Assembly (NCBI RefSeq): GCF_050485565.1
Contig: NZ_JBJHBQ010000012.1
Location: 14,388 to 78,387 of the forward strand
Length of the DNA stretch: 64,000 nucleotides
From: Glycocaulis sp050485565
GTDB taxonomy: Bacteria; Pseudomonadota; Alphaproteobacteria; Caulobacterales; Maricaulaceae
Reading direction: 5' to 3'
Of the stretch, positions 1 through 8,017 are shown piece by piece. Position 1 is the first letter of the stretch. Every line of letters begins with the position of its first letter. Made by a program: the position numbers and the translations under genes. Under the pieces are notes generated by a model, which was given only the letters and a program-made list of their open reading frames with translations, made no database searches and was not told where the DNA came from.

Positions 1-406
1 GCTGGGCGAACGCCAGATCATCGTCGATTGCGACGTGCTGCAGGCCGATGGCGGCACGCGCACGGCGGCCATTACCGGCGCATGGATCGCCCTGAAATCG
101 GCCTGTCTCTATCTGATGGAGGAGGGGCTTCTCAAATCCGATCCGGTGACCGGACAGGTCGCGGCGGTTTCCGCCGGTATCATCAAGGGCGAAGCGCGCC
201 TCGACCTTGAGTATGAGGAAGACAGCACGGCGGACGCAGACGCCAATTTCGTGCTGACGGCCAATGGCGGGGTTGTCGAAATACAGGCGACCGCCGAAAC
301 TGATCCGATGAAGCCCGAAGAGTTCGACGCGCTCTTTGCGCTGGCCCGCAAGGGCATTGGCGAGCTCGCGGTGCTGCAGAACGAGGCCCTGAAAACCCGG
401 CGCTAG
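1..406 (+). CDS. rph: Ribonuclease PH, C-terminal part (5' end outside window)
   Basis: RNase PH is a phosphorolytic 3'-5' exoribonuclease that trims tRNA 3' ends. In-frame codons begin at base 2, so only about the last 134 residues are present. The family signature IIVDCDVLQADGGTRTAAITG opens the fragment and is followed by the conserved stretch ending near AVSAGIIKGEARLDLEYEED. The stop is TAG at 404-406. In many Alphaproteobacteria rph is followed directly by rdgB and hemW. Here those genes lie almost 8 kb downstream, behind an accessory block. Identity is secure; the true start is unseen. Confidence 0.95.
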   Translation, partial: LGERQIIVDCDVLQADGGTRTAAITGAWIALKSACLYLMEEGLLKSDPVTGQVAAVSAGIIKGEARLDLEYEEDSTADADANFVLTANGGVVEIQATAETDPMKPEEFDALFALARKGIGELAVLQNEALKTRR

Positions 407-433
407 TCCGGGCGGGCCGTACGGGGAGGAGCC

Positions 434-1624
434 ATGACCGACCGCCGCAACGACACCCGTGCGCCCGTGCCGCGCGACAAAACGAACGATCATACGCATG
501 ACGCCGCGCGCATGCGGCGGGCGTTTCTCACCAGCCGCACCGGCATGCCGCTTGACCATGTCGGGTCGTACTCGTTTGACCCCGGTGTGACCGCCGGGAA
601 TATCGAGAACTTTATCGGCGTGGCGCAGGTGCCCATCGGGCTGGCAGGCCCCTTGCGGATCAATGGCGAGCACGTGAACGAAGATGTCTACGTGCCGCTG
701 GCCACAACCGAAGGCACGCTGGTGGCGAGCTATAACCGGGGGATGCGTATCCTGACCGAAGCGGGCGGGGTGAAAACCACCATCCATGAGCGCTTCATGC
801 AGCGCGCGCCGGTTTTTCACTTCAGCGATGCCAGAAGTGCACGATCGTTCGCGCAGTGGGTGGACGGTAATCTGGACGGTATCCGCGCCGCCGCCGAATC
901 TACATCGTCGGTGGCCAAACTCTCCCATATCGAGCGCTACTCGGTGGGACCGATGCTCCACTTACGCTTCAACTATGAGACAGGCGACGCGGCCGGCCAG
1001 AATATGTGCGGCAAGGCCACGCTGGCGGCGTGCGAGTGGATAGCCGCCAACCATCCCGGCGGCGCGCGCTATACCCTCTCCGGCGCGATGGATACCGACA
1101 AGAAGCACTCCCAGCTCAACGTGCTGCATTCACGCGGCGCGCGGGTGATCGCGGAAGCCTGGATCCCCAGCGCGCTGCTTAAAGAGCGCGCTGGGGTAGA
1201 CGCGGCGACGCTGTTCCGCGCCCGGCTCAACTCCTTTGCCGGCTCGGTGATGGCGGGCAGCGCCAATAACGGCATGCATGCGGCCAACGGGCTGGCGGCC
1301 CTGTTCATCGCCTGCGGGCAGGACGCGGCCAATATCGCCGAATCCCATACCGCGATGACCTTTGTGCGGCTGGAGGATGATGGCGAGACCTATTACTGGT
1401 CGATCACCCTGCCGGCCCTGATCGTGGCGACATTTGGCGGCGGCACACAGCTGCCGACGCAAGGCGAGTGCCTCGATATTCTGGGCTGCCGGGGCAAGGG
1501 CAAGGTCGGGCGCTTTATCGAGATATGCGCGGCAACCGTGCTGGCGGGAGAAATATCGCTGGCGAGCGCGGTCGTGGCGGGGGACTGGGTGGAGAGCCAC
1601 GACCGGCTCGGCCGCAATCGCTGA
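434..1624 (+). CDS. Divergent class I hydroxymethylglutaryl-CoA reductase
   Basis: Predicted 396-residue cytoplasmic enzyme of the HMG-CoA reductase family, which makes mevalonate from HMG-CoA. The class I substrate loop is visible (ENFIGVAQVPIGLAGPL from residue 58). So are all four catalytic positions: Glu93 in ATTEGT, Lys223/224 in DTDKKHS, Asp297 in GQDAAN and His389 near the end in ESHDR. The cofactor motif, normally DAMGMNM, reads DAAGQNM, so this belongs to a divergent bacterial branch whose substrate could differ. There is no membrane anchor. A GGAGGAG ribosome site precedes the ATG. No other mevalonate-pathway gene is in the window, and most Alphaproteobacteria use the MEP pathway, so its job here is open. 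Confidence 0.85.
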   Translation: MTDRRNDTRAPVPRDKTNDHTHDAARMRRAFLTSRTGMPLDHVGSYSFDPGVTAGNIENFIGVAQVPIGLAGPLRINGEHVNEDVYVPLATTEGTLVASYNRGMRILTEAGGVKTTIHERFMQRAPVFHFSDARSARSFAQWVDGNLDGIRAAAESTSSVAKLSHIERYSVGPMLHLRFNYETGDAAGQNMCGKATLAACEWIAANHPGGARYTLSGAMDTDKKHSQLNVLHSRGARVIAEAWIPSALLKERAGVDAATLFRARLNSFAGSVMAGSANNGMHAANGLAALFIACGQDAANIAESHTAMTFVRLEDDGETYYWSITLPALIVATFGGGTQLPTQGECLDILGCRGKGKVGRFIEICAATVLAGEISLASAVVAGDWVESHDRLGRNR

Positions 1625-1650
1625 TCTGGCGAGGGGTACAGATCAGCCGA

Positions 1651-1968
1651 TCAGTTGAAGAGTTCCAGCTGGCGCGCCTCGCGGGCGAAAGGGGCGATGC
1701 TCGCCGGTCCCACCTGAAGCTTGCGGGGTTTGAGCGCAGGCCGCGCGACCGGCACGCTTTCGGGCGCTTCCACCAGCTCCAGATGCAGGGCAGACGCCTT
1801 GGTGCGGATCGCGCCTTCAGGCCGGCCGAGCTTTAGCGAAATGCGCTGCAGCGGCACGCCGCGCCGGGCCAGCTCGCGCAGTTCACGCTCATCCTCATAA
1901 CGCCAGCGCTTGCCCGCATTGCGGGCATAGCCGCCGCCGCTTGCTTTCAATTTCGATGCATAATTCAT
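1651..1968 (-). CDS. Small Myb/SANT-like helix-turn-helix protein, probably SOS-induced
   Basis: A 105-residue basic protein of unknown function. Its N-terminal half (about residues 18-63) looks like a homeodomain-type helix-turn-helix: KRWRYEDERELRELARRG, then PLQRISLKLGRPEGAIRTKA. The C-terminal half is proline- and basic-rich without recognised motifs and ends in RQLELFN. The ATG at 1968 is chosen because a GGAGCGG ribosome site lies just upstream and the protein fits behind the promoter at 1994-2022. That promoter contains a perfect alphaproteobacterial LexA box, so DNA-damage induction is inferred. A role as a DNA-binding damage-response factor is only a guess. Confidence 0.7.
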   Translation of the reverse strand: MNYASKLKASGGGYARNAGKRWRYEDERELRELARRGVPLQRISLKLGRPEGAIRTKASALHLELVEAPESVPVARPALKPRKLQVGPASIAPFAREARQLELFN

Positions 1969-1992
1969 GGCACCGCTCCTGCTCCGAATAAA

Positions 1993-2007
1993 GAACATAA
2001 GCGGAAC
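1993..2007 (-). promoter_or_regulatory. LexA (SOS) box
   Basis: On the minus strand the sequence is GTTC-CGCTTAT-GTTC, an exact match to the alphaproteobacterial LexA direct-repeat operator GTTC-N7-GTTC. It overlaps the spacer and -10 of the promoter for the small HTH gene, the position expected for repression, and lies 25 bases upstream of that gene's ATG. Confidence 0.75.
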
Positions 2008-2022
2008 ATTAACCAAAGTCAA
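1994..2022 (-). promoter_or_regulatory. Sigma70-type promoter for the small HTH gene
   Basis: Minus-strand -35 TTGACT (2017-2022), a 17-base spacer and -10 TATGTT (1994-1999). Of the promoter-like sequences noticed in the window, this is among the closest to consensus. The LexA box covers its -10 and spacer. Confidence 0.65.
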
Positions 2023-2054
2023 GGGATTGTGGATAAAATCTTACCCGCACCCCG

Positions 2055-3443
2055 TCAGGGACGGCATGTCTCCAATGTGTCTGCACCTTCGACGAAGGCC
2101 GATACGGCCCGGACAAAGCATGATGGCGCGACGACGGGCAGGAAATGGGCCGCGCCCTCAAATGTCGTAAAGCTGACCTCACCTGCCTGCGCCAGGCGTT
2201 CAGCGTGCGCGCGAGCGCCCTCATACGGCGTATTGGGGTCGTGCGTGCCGTGGATGATGAGGGTGCGCGGCAGGCTGGCCGGTTCGCCGCCAAAGTATGC
2301 GTCGCGCTCGTATAACGGTGCGGGTATGCCGACCAGCAGGCCGGGAAGCGGGCTGGTAAACAGGGCATCGGCCGCCTCTGCCGCCACCGTGTCGGCCGTC
2401 AGGTCCCGGCGCTCATTGTTCTCCGAGCCGCTTATCAGCATGACCAGCGGCAGGGAGGGTGGCGACTGGGGATAGCCGGCCAGTGTGGCCAGCAGCCTCT
2501 CCAGCTCAGCGGCCGTGTCGTCCAGAAGCCCGGTCTCGCCGCGCCCCAGCGTCTCGATCAGCGCCGGAATGCGGTCCCGGAGCGTGGGGAAGTTCAGCAA
2601 AGCGCCCATGAAGCGGCGCAGATCACCACCCGGCACACTCCCGGCCCAGCTGGCCGATGCAGAGTCTTCGTGCAGGAGCCGGGCATAGGCCGCCAGTTCG
2701 TCATCTGTCAGCAGATCGCGGCCCACCGCATCGACAATCTCCGTCCGCCGGGAAAGATCAGCGCCGGGCGTACCTTCGGCGGAGACAAGACCGTCCAGCA
2801 CCAGCCCGTCGAGCGCCACCGGGGCGGCCTGCATCATCCGCAAGGCAAGCTGGGTTCCGTAGGACACGGCATAGACGAGGACCTCGCCCGGCTCCCTGTG
2901 GCGGCCGATCAGTGCCGACAGATCATGGGCGGCATTGGTGATGGTGAAGCCGTGAACGCGGCCGGGATCGGCAAACATCTGGCCAATGCACGGACCCCAC
3001 TCCTCCCCGGCCAGCGCGATACCATCGGCGCTCTGCGGCGATTCCTGATCCGGGCAGAGCTTGGCGGAATAACCCGTCCCGCGATGATCCGGGATTACCA
3101 GATCATAGCCGGGGAAGGCGCTGCGGAACTCGTCGAGGAAGGGATAGAAGGACGCACCGGTCTCTCCCGGGCCCCCGGCGATCAGCCAGACTGCGCCGCG
3201 CCGCGCGTGCAAATCCCTTTCGGGGAAGAGGCGGACAAAGAGCTCTATCGCGCTCTCATCGCCCTCGTGCAGCGGGTGCAATGGCACACTCTCCACCCGG
3301 CACAGACTGTCAGACAGCGCGGGATAGTCACCGGCATCCGCGCAGGGCGCAAACCCCTCAAAGGCCGGAACGGCAGGCTGGGCTGCACAGGCAGCGGCAA
3401 GGCCAAGGACTGCCAGGCATGGCAGGCTGAAGGGTCGAATCAT
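2055..3443 (-). CDS. Secreted alpha/beta hydrolase, S33 tripeptidyl aminopeptidase-like
   Basis: A 462-residue alpha/beta-hydrolase. The N-terminus MIRPFSLPCLAVLGLAAAC is a lipoprotein-type signal with Cys19 as the lipidated residue, so an envelope location is likely. The oxyanion-loop motif GGPGETG, the PDHRGTGYS segment and the nucleophile elbow VSYGTQ (Ser194) match the proline iminopeptidase/TAP-like S33 group. The acid and histidine lie near the C-terminus in HGTHDPNTP and GAAHF. The ATG at 3443 is preferred to longer forms because the signal peptide begins there and GGACAGGA lies just upstream. The substrate is probably a peptide or ester but cannot be read from sequence. It is the last clear member of the minus-strand run that starts with DUF2244. 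Confidence 0.8.
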   Translation of the reverse strand: MIRPFSLPCLAVLGLAAACAAQPAVPAFEGFAPCADAGDYPALSDSLCRVESVPLHPLHEGDESAIELFVRLFPERDLHARRGAVWLIAGGPGETGASFYPFLDEFRSAFPGYDLVIPDHRGTGYSAKLCPDQESPQSADGIALAGEEWGPCIGQMFADPGRVHGFTITNAAHDLSALIGRHREPGEVLVYAVSYGTQLALRMMQAAPVALDGLVLDGLVSAEGTPGADLSRRTEIVDAVGRDLLTDDELAAYARLLHEDSASASWAGSVPGGDLRRFMGALLNFPTLRDRIPALIETLGRGETGLLDDTAAELERLLATLAGYPQSPPSLPLVMLISGSENNERRDLTADTVAAEAADALFTSPLPGLLVGIPAPLYERDAYFGGEPASLPRTLIIHGTHDPNTPYEGARAHAERLAQAGEVSFTTFEGAAHFLPVVAPSCFVRAVSAFVEGADTLETCRP

Positions 3444-3486
3444 GAATCCTGTCCAGATGAAATGTTGGCGAAGGGCGAGCTGGGTC

Positions 3487-3951
3487 TTACCAGCTTCCGG
3501 TGTTCTCCATGCTGGCCCAAGGCTCTTTGGCGGGCAGGCTTTCGCCCTCCTGCAGCAGCTCGACCGAGATATTGTCCGGTGAACGCACAAAGGCCATGTG
3601 GCCGTCACGCGGCGGGCGGTGAATTGTATAGCCCATGCCCTGCAGGCGCGCGCACAGGGCGTAAATATCCTTCACCCGGTAGGCCAGATGGCCGAAATTG
3701 CGCCCGCCTGAATAGGTTTCCGGGTCCCAGTTATAGGTGAGCTCGATGCAGGGCAGACCCGCCGGGAGCGAACCTGTTTCCGGCACCCCGCCTGCCGCGG
3801 CAATATCATCAGGCGAACACAGGAAAATCAGCGTGAAACGTCCCTTCTCGCTGTCCATGCGGCGCACTTCCCTCAAGCCCAGCCCTTCGCAGTAGAAGCG
3901 CAAGCTGGCGTCCACATCGCTGATGCGCACCATGGTGTGGAGATATCTCAC
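3487..3951 (-). CDS. gloA: Lactoylglutathione lyase (glyoxalase I)
   Basis: A 154-residue glyoxalase I. It isomerises the hemithioacetal of methylglyoxal and glutathione to lactoylglutathione. The N-terminus MRYLHTMVRISDVDASLRFY carries metal-ligand His5. Further ligands are the Glu in IELTYNW, the His in GRNFGHLAY and the Glu in ISVELLQ. Length and motif order fit the compact GloA class that uses nickel or zinc. It lies between a small membrane protein and the S33 hydrolase, all on the same strand with short gaps. A link to the Ada-like gene upstream through detoxification of reactive electrophiles is plausible but inferred. Confidence 0.9.
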   Translation of the reverse strand: MRYLHTMVRISDVDASLRFYCEGLGLREVRRMDSEKGRFTLIFLCSPDDIAAAGGVPETGSLPAGLPCIELTYNWDPETYSGGRNFGHLAYRVKDIYALCARLQGMGYTIHRPPRDGHMAFVRSPDNISVELLQEGESLPAKEPWASMENTGSW

Positions 3952-3984
3952 GACGCTGCCCTTTCGATCTGCTGCGCGCCCAGC

Positions 3985-4575
3985 CTAATCGCTGCTAGCG
4001 CCATCACCAGCGCTGGCGCTGCTATCGGCGTCTACGTCTGCGTCAGGGCGCACCCGGCGTGCCCATTTGGGCCGTCTGCGCCAGCCTGTATCTTCCGGGA
4101 TCGGTTCGCCGCGTGCGCGGGCAAGGGCGTGGGTGAAGGGTTCGGGCGCCCTCGTGTGATGGAGGCGAGCCAGCACGAAAGCGGGCAGCGCGCCAAAGGC
4201 AACAACGCCGAAAAACACCGTGAACATGAAGACATAGCCGCCGCGCCCGGCCCAGTCCTGTGCGCCGCTGGCGAGCCATAGCTGGTCATAGGCGGCGGGG
4301 ATGAGGATCAGCGCAACCGGGCTGAGAGCGATAGCGATCACGCAGCCTGCCGCCAGATAGAAAGCCCAGCGCGGCGCAAAACTTCTCACATAAAGGCGGA
4401 TGAAATCAGCCTCGCTGACACCGCGCACAGTGGCGGGCTTGGTGGCTGTACGGTCGGCATATTCCTCTGCTGCGTCAGCACGCAGCGCCCTTAGGCGCAG
4501 CAGGCCATAACCCAGGCACGCAAGGATGAAGACCGCGAAGACGGCAAGGAGAAGCTGGAGCGAGAAATCATACAT
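3985..4575 (-). CDS. Hypothetical membrane protein
   Basis: A 196-residue protein without a recognised family. It has three hydrophobic segments: one at the N-terminus (LLLAVFAVFILACLGYGLL), and two in the middle around FYLAAGCVIAIALSPVALIL and GYVFMFTVFFGVVAFGALPAF. The C-terminal tail is hydrophilic, first basic and then acidic, and ends in a DADVDADSSAS stretch. The ATG at 4575 is chosen because any longer form would run antisense through the Ada-like gene. No strong ribosome site is visible, so translational coupling to the upstream gene 10 bases away is possible. Confidence 0.55.
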   Translation of the reverse strand: MYDFSLQLLLAVFAVFILACLGYGLLRLRALRADAAEEYADRTATKPATVRGVSEADFIRLYVRSFAPRWAFYLAAGCVIAIALSPVALILIPAAYDQLWLASGAQDWAGRGGYVFMFTVFFGVVAFGALPAFVLARLHHTRAPEPFTHALARARGEPIPEDTGWRRRPKWARRVRPDADVDADSSASAGDGASSD

Positions 4576-4585
4576 AAGCGCGTAT

Positions 4586-5455
4586 CTAGCGCGTCGCGGC
4601 CTCGTAGGCGAGCATGGCGCGCTTACGCTCCAGACCCCAATGGTAGCCGTTAAGCCGCCCGTCGCTCGCCAGCACACGGTGACAGGGGATGAGCCAGCTG
4701 ACCGGGTTGGCACCGACGGCTGCACCAACAGCGCGGCTCGCCCTGGCGGTGCAGACCTCGCGGGCGATATCACCGTAAGAAGTGGTCTCGCCGGGCGGGA
4801 TGGCCAGCAGGGCCCGCCATACCTGCCGCCGCCAGGGCGTGCCATAGAGTACGAGCGGGACGGGCCGTGCGCCACCTTCACCGAATATCGCTTGCGCATA
4901 ATGGTCAGCAGCACCGTGATCGACAGTGAAGCCCGCCGCCGGAAAGCGTGATCTCAGATCGGCTTCAGCCTCCGCCTCGCTGCCCGCATCGGCAAAGGCG
5001 AGGGCAGAGAGGCCACGCGGCGCAATGAGAAACACGCCGGTGCCAAAGGGTGTCGGGGCGTGACCGACGGCAAATTCAAGGCCCATTCCGGCAGTGCGGG
5101 CATTGCCGGGTGTGACGGCTTCCTCGGCGATGAAAACATCGTGCAGGCGCGACGGGCCGGATAGGCCGGTTTCCAGCGCAGCTTCCAGCACGCTTGCCCC
5201 TTCGCGCATCAGGCGGCGGGCGCTGGCATGGGTAAGGGCGGCGATCATGCGTTTGGGGCTGGCCCCGGTCCAGCGGGTGAAGACACGCTGGAAATGATGC
5301 GGGGAGAGGCCCGCAGCCTGCGCAATGCGCTCCAGCGAGGGTTGCTCCTCCCAATGGGCGGCGATGAAGTCCAGCGCGGCGTTGATGCGCGGATAATCGC
5401 TCGCGCGCAGGGCAAGGGCGGGCAGGGCGTCTGAAGGGGTGGCAAGATCTGTCAT
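4586..5455 (-). CDS. AraC-type regulator fused to O6-alkylguanine-DNA methyltransferase (Ada-like)
   Basis: A 289-residue bifunctional protein. The N-terminal region (about 20-115) is an AraC-type helix-turn-helix (ERIAQAAGLSPHHFQRVF). The C-terminal half is a methylated-DNA-protein cysteine methyltransferase with the active motif IPCHRV (acceptor Cys258) and the DNA-contact segment SRAVGAAVGANP. The N-terminal zinc/phosphotriester domain of E. coli Ada, with its Cys sensor, is absent, so damage sensing cannot work as in full-length Ada. Direct reversal of O6-methylguanine is well supported; the regulatory target is unknown. It follows the DUF2244 gene by 23 bases and is probably co-transcribed with it. 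Confidence 0.88.
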   Translation of the reverse strand: MTDLATPSDALPALALRASDYPRINAALDFIAAHWEEQPSLERIAQAAGLSPHHFQRVFTRWTGASPKRMIAALTHASARRLMREGASVLEAALETGLSGPSRLHDVFIAEEAVTPGNARTAGMGLEFAVGHAPTPFGTGVFLIAPRGLSALAFADAGSEAEAEADLRSRFPAAGFTVDHGAADHYAQAIFGEGGARPVPLVLYGTPWRRQVWRALLAIPPGETTSYGDIAREVCTARASRAVGAAVGANPVSWLIPCHRVLASDGRLNGYHWGLERKRAMLAYEAATR

Positions 5456-5478
5456 GGGAGCAAGAGTGCCGCTGGCGC

Positions 5479-6057
5479 CTAAGCTGCGCCACCCGTTTCT
5501 TGCGCCAAAGCCACCGGGCTGGTGCGCGCCTTGTCCAAGGCTTCGGCAATCGCGCTCGCAAGATCGCGCCGTTCACGCGGAGAGAGGACTGAGCCGACCA
5601 GCACATGCTTACCCATGGCGGTCAGGCGCGGCTGCACATCCGGATCGTCCTCATGGTCCACCACGAGGCGGGTCCAGGCAGAGGGCAGACGATAAAGTGT
5701 CTCATAGCCTGTCGGCCAGCGGCGCATGACATGAATGGCTTCCGGCGTGATATGGATACGCTCCAGACGCCGCCCGTCGCGATAATTGAGCCGGAAGGCG
5801 AGCCAGACGATCAGCACGTCCAGTCCGAAAAAGCCCAGCACCGGCCAGGCTCCGATCATCAGAAAGGCCAGACCTGCAGTAAAGCTGATAACGGCAATTG
5901 CCACCATCAGCGCGATGAATGCCGGACCGCCGAGCGAGCGGTTGGGCCGCACATGGGCGTCCAGCAGCACATCCTCGCGCGCGTCCAGATGGTCCAGACG
6001 CAGCGGACGGCCATGGGCCTCAATCGGCCAGTTCTCTATTGCCGTGCGACGCTTCAT
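5479..6057 (-). CDS. DUF2244 family membrane protein
   Basis: A 192-residue inner-membrane protein. The layout fits DUF2244: a short soluble N-terminus, two adjacent transmembrane segments (about residues 45-90, FIALMVAIAVISFTAGLAFL then VLGFFGLDVLIVWLAF), and a soluble domain with GRRLERIHITPEAI and the later FLTALGK-like VLVGSVLSPRERR. Function is unknown in the family. The ATG at 6057 follows a stop-rich stretch and gives the usual family length. It starts the minus-strand run DUF2244 - ada-like - membrane protein - gloA - S33 hydrolase, and is divergent from lolA. Confidence 0.75.
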   Translation of the reverse strand: MKRRTAIENWPIEAHGRPLRLDHLDAREDVLLDAHVRPNRSLGGPAFIALMVAIAVISFTAGLAFLMIGAWPVLGFFGLDVLIVWLAFRLNYRDGRRLERIHITPEAIHVMRRWPTGYETLYRLPSAWTRLVVDHEDDPDVQPRLTAMGKHVLVGSVLSPRERRDLASAIAEALDKARTSPVALAQETGGAA

Positions 6058-6247
6058 GGCACGCAAGATAGGGCAAAGGCGCGATCTAAGCGAGGCAGGC
6101 GGGTGCGGCGAATGGCACTTTGCCGGGCTTTTCACCTTATGAATTGCTGTCGCGCAGATGAACGCAAACGCCTTTCATGGGCCGCAATTTGCCTTTAGCC
6201 ATAGGGTCATAGTGATTGTCCCCGGCACGAAGGAAAGGAACCAAAAA

Positions 6248-6997
6248 ATGCTGACCACGCTTGCCACTGCCCTTGCAGCGCTGTCCACCGGCTGGAGCAC
6301 GGCGGACGCCGATAGCGCCGCGTTCGATGTGAGCGCCGATACCGGCCTTGCCATCGTGCAGGAAACGCAAGAGGCGCAGGAGGTTGAAACCCTGCCGCCG
6401 GCTGAGGCTGTCGAACAGTCAGGCCGCGGCGAAGCGGTCGAGCGCGCCCGCGCGCTGGAAATCTTTGCCGCCGTTGAGACCCTGCAGGCGCGCTTCCGTC
6501 AAGTGAACCCGGACGGTTCGGTCAGCGAGGGCGATATCGCCCTGTCGCGCCCCGGTCGCGTGCGCTTTGCCTATGATGCACCCTCGCCCTTGCTGATCGT
6601 GGCTGATGGCTCGACGGTGGCGATTGCCGATAGCGCGCTGGAAACAATTGACCGTGCGCCGATCCGCTCCACGCCCCTGCGCTGGCTGCTGGCCCCGGCT
6701 TCGGAACTGGAATCCTCCGGCGCGATTGTGGAGGTCGGCCGCTATGACAATCAGCTCTATGTGACGCTGGAAGATCCGCAAGGCGAGGCGGAGGGCCGGG
6801 TGACGCTCGCCTTTGGCGATGATGATCCGGCGGCCCCTGCGGGTGAGGTGGCGCTTCTGGGCTGGTATGCGGTGGACGGGATGGGCTCGCTCACGCAGGT
6901 GACGCTCGATGAGGTGCGCCTTGGTCAGCGCGCCGATCCGCGCCTGTTCGTGCTGGATGATGACATGTTCTCGTCGCGGCGGAGGGGGCGGCGGTAG
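6248..6997 (+). CDS. lolA: Outer-membrane lipoprotein carrier LolA-like protein
   Basis: A 249-residue LolA-family protein, the periplasmic chaperone that carries lipoproteins from LolCDE to the outer membrane. The LolA core runs from about residue 75: ALEIFAAVETLQARFRQVNPDG, then GDIALSRPGRVRFAYDAPSPLLIVADGS, the usual hydrophobic-groove strands. The N-terminus is atypical: a weak hydrophobic stretch followed by a Glu-rich linker of about 50 residues before the domain. The ATG at 6248 is preferred to an upstream one because of the AGGAAAGGAA ribosome site. It stands alone here, divergent from DUF2244, not beside ftsK as in several relatives. Confidence 0.85.
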   Translation: MLTTLATALAALSTGWSTADADSAAFDVSADTGLAIVQETQEAQEVETLPPAEAVEQSGRGEAVERARALEIFAAVETLQARFRQVNPDGSVSEGDIALSRPGRVRFAYDAPSPLLIVADGSTVAIADSALETIDRAPIRSTPLRWLLAPASELESSGAIVEVGRYDNQLYVTLEDPQGEAEGRVTLAFGDDDPAAPAGEVALLGWYAVDGMGSLTQVTLDEVRLGQRADPRLFVLDDDMFSSRRRGRR

Positions 6998-7000
6998 GGG

Positions 7001-7237
7001 CTACTCCGTCCCGTCATCATCCTCATCGCCGGGTTCGTCGGTAAACTGCAAGAGGTCGCCGGGCTGGCAATCGAGCTCGCGGCACAGCGCCTCCAGCGTG
7101 GAGAAGCGCACAGCCTTGGCCTTGCCGGTCTTCAGGATGGAGAGATTGGCCATGGTGATGCCGACACGGTCGCACAGCTCAGTCAGCGACATGCGCCGTT
7201 CGAGCAGCATACGATCGAGGGTGACGCGGATTGCCAT
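7001..7237 (-). CDS. Small XRE-family regulator (YozG-like)
   Basis: A 78-residue Cro/CI-type helix-turn-helix protein consisting almost only of the DNA-binding domain (RMSLTELCDRVGITMANLSILKTGKAKAVRFSTLEALCRELDC), with an acidic tail EPGDEDDDGTE. This type is commonly paired with DUF2975 membrane proteins, and here the DUF2975 gene lies 12 bases upstream on the same strand. It probably autoregulates the module; the paired repeats at 8170-8208 are the best candidate operators (inference). Its stop lies only 3 bases from the convergent lolA stop. Confidence 0.85.
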   Translation of the reverse strand: MAIRVTLDRMLLERRMSLTELCDRVGITMANLSILKTGKAKAVRFSTLEALCRELDCQPGDLLQFTDEPGDEDDDGTE

Positions 7238-7249
7238 GTCTCGCGCCCC

Positions 7250-7801
7250 CTAGATCGTCAGCTTCTGCTCGTCGCGCAGGCGCGTTCCCTCACGGAACAC
7301 TTCTGACAGGACGAGAAGCGCGATAACGGCGATCCAGGCGCCAATGTTCAGGCCAAATTCGGGCTGGACGCTGACCCCGCTTTCCACCGGGCGGCCAAAC
7401 ACGGTGAAAATCAGCGCGATAATGCCGTGCGCGCCGTAGCGGATGATCTGGTAGATGGCGATGGCAATCGCGATGGCGCGCAGATGGCCGGCATTTTCCG
7501 GCACAAAGGGATCACCTTCAATGAGGGTGACAACGATACGGCGCAGCCGGTCGGTGATGAAGAGAATCGCAATGATCGCGGCCACGCCAAGCGGCAGCGC
7601 GATCACGATATCCAGCTGGAGGAAGCGGACAAAGGCGTCTGGCAGGTCCGGACCCATGCCGGTTACACTGAAGACGCCAAAAACCATGAGGGAGAGTGTG
7701 ACGAGGCTGGCCAGGACCAGGAGGCCCCACAGCACGATAATCGCCACATCGAGAAAAATTTTCAGAAGGGATGTCAGAAATCCCGGACTTAGCGCACGCA
7801 T
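7250..7801 (-). CDS. DUF2975 family membrane protein
   Basis: A 183-residue integral membrane protein with four hydrophobic helices: residues about 12-45, 62-85, 108-135 and 150-170. The central loop DRLRRIVVTLIEGDPFVPENAGHLRAIA, with the family-typical GDPFxxEN motif, identifies DUF2975. Function is unknown; members almost always sit beside a short XRE regulator, as here. The C-terminus ends in EVFREGTRLRDEQKLTI, also typical (acidic Glu-Gly-xx-Leu before the last residues). It lies between the XRE gene and the 38-residue membrane peptide gene on the same strand. Confidence 0.85.
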   Translation of the reverse strand: MRALSPGFLTSLLKIFLDVAIIVLWGLLVLASLVTLSLMVFGVFSVTGMGPDLPDAFVRFLQLDIVIALPLGVAAIIAILFITDRLRRIVVTLIEGDPFVPENAGHLRAIAIAIAIYQIIRYGAHGIIALIFTVFGRPVESGVSVQPEFGLNIGAWIAVIALLVLSEVFREGTRLRDEQKLTI

Positions 7802-7823
7802 CCCTGCCCCTTCTGCGACGTCA

Positions 7824-7874
7824 CACCGGGCGCGATGCTGCCTCCAAGGGGGGAGAGGTCAGACGCGCCCGGTG
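7824..7874. repeat. 11-bp perfect inverted repeat between small peptide gene and DUF2975
   Basis: CACCGGGCGCG (7824-7834) and its exact complement CGCGCCCGGTG (7864-7874) flank a 29-base loop. A 10-base direct repeat ATGCTGCCTC also occurs at 7835-7844 and 7880-7889. In the transcript the stem would lie between the 38-codon gene and the DUF2975 gene. It could set their expression ratio by partial termination or RNA stabilisation (inference). Confidence 0.5.
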
Positions 7875-7900
7875 CCGTCATGCTGCCTCACGGCGCCGCC

Positions 7901-8017
7901 TTATGCGACAATCGGTGACAGCGCCGCAGCCATGCCCGCTACTACCGCAGCGACCAGAACCACATTCATGATAGCCGTAAACGGAATACGGCGGGTGTTG
8001 TTTTCGAGCCTGACCAT
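7901..8017 (-). CDS. 38-residue single-pass membrane peptide
   Basis: A short reading frame of 38 codons beginning MVRLENNTRRIPFTAIMN and ending in a TAA at 7901-7903. A charged N-terminus with Arg3, Arg9 and Arg10 is followed by a hydrophobic helix (IMNVVLVAAVVAGMAAALSPIV), a clear positive-inside single membrane pass. The ribosome site AAAGGAG, 5 bases before the ATG, is among the strongest in the window, which argues for real translation. It is the first gene of the strand-sharing set peptide - DUF2975 - XRE regulator. It may be a partner of the DUF2975 protein; no function is known. Confidence 0.65.
   Translation of the reverse strand: MVRLENNTRRIPFTAIMNVVLVAAVVAGMAAALSPIVA

Noticed and set aside
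4576..4914. Long N-terminal extension of the membrane protein at 3985-4575
   Set aside because: It lies within the Ada-like gene in another frame and reads as low-complexity sequence; the hydrophobic start at 4575 is natural.
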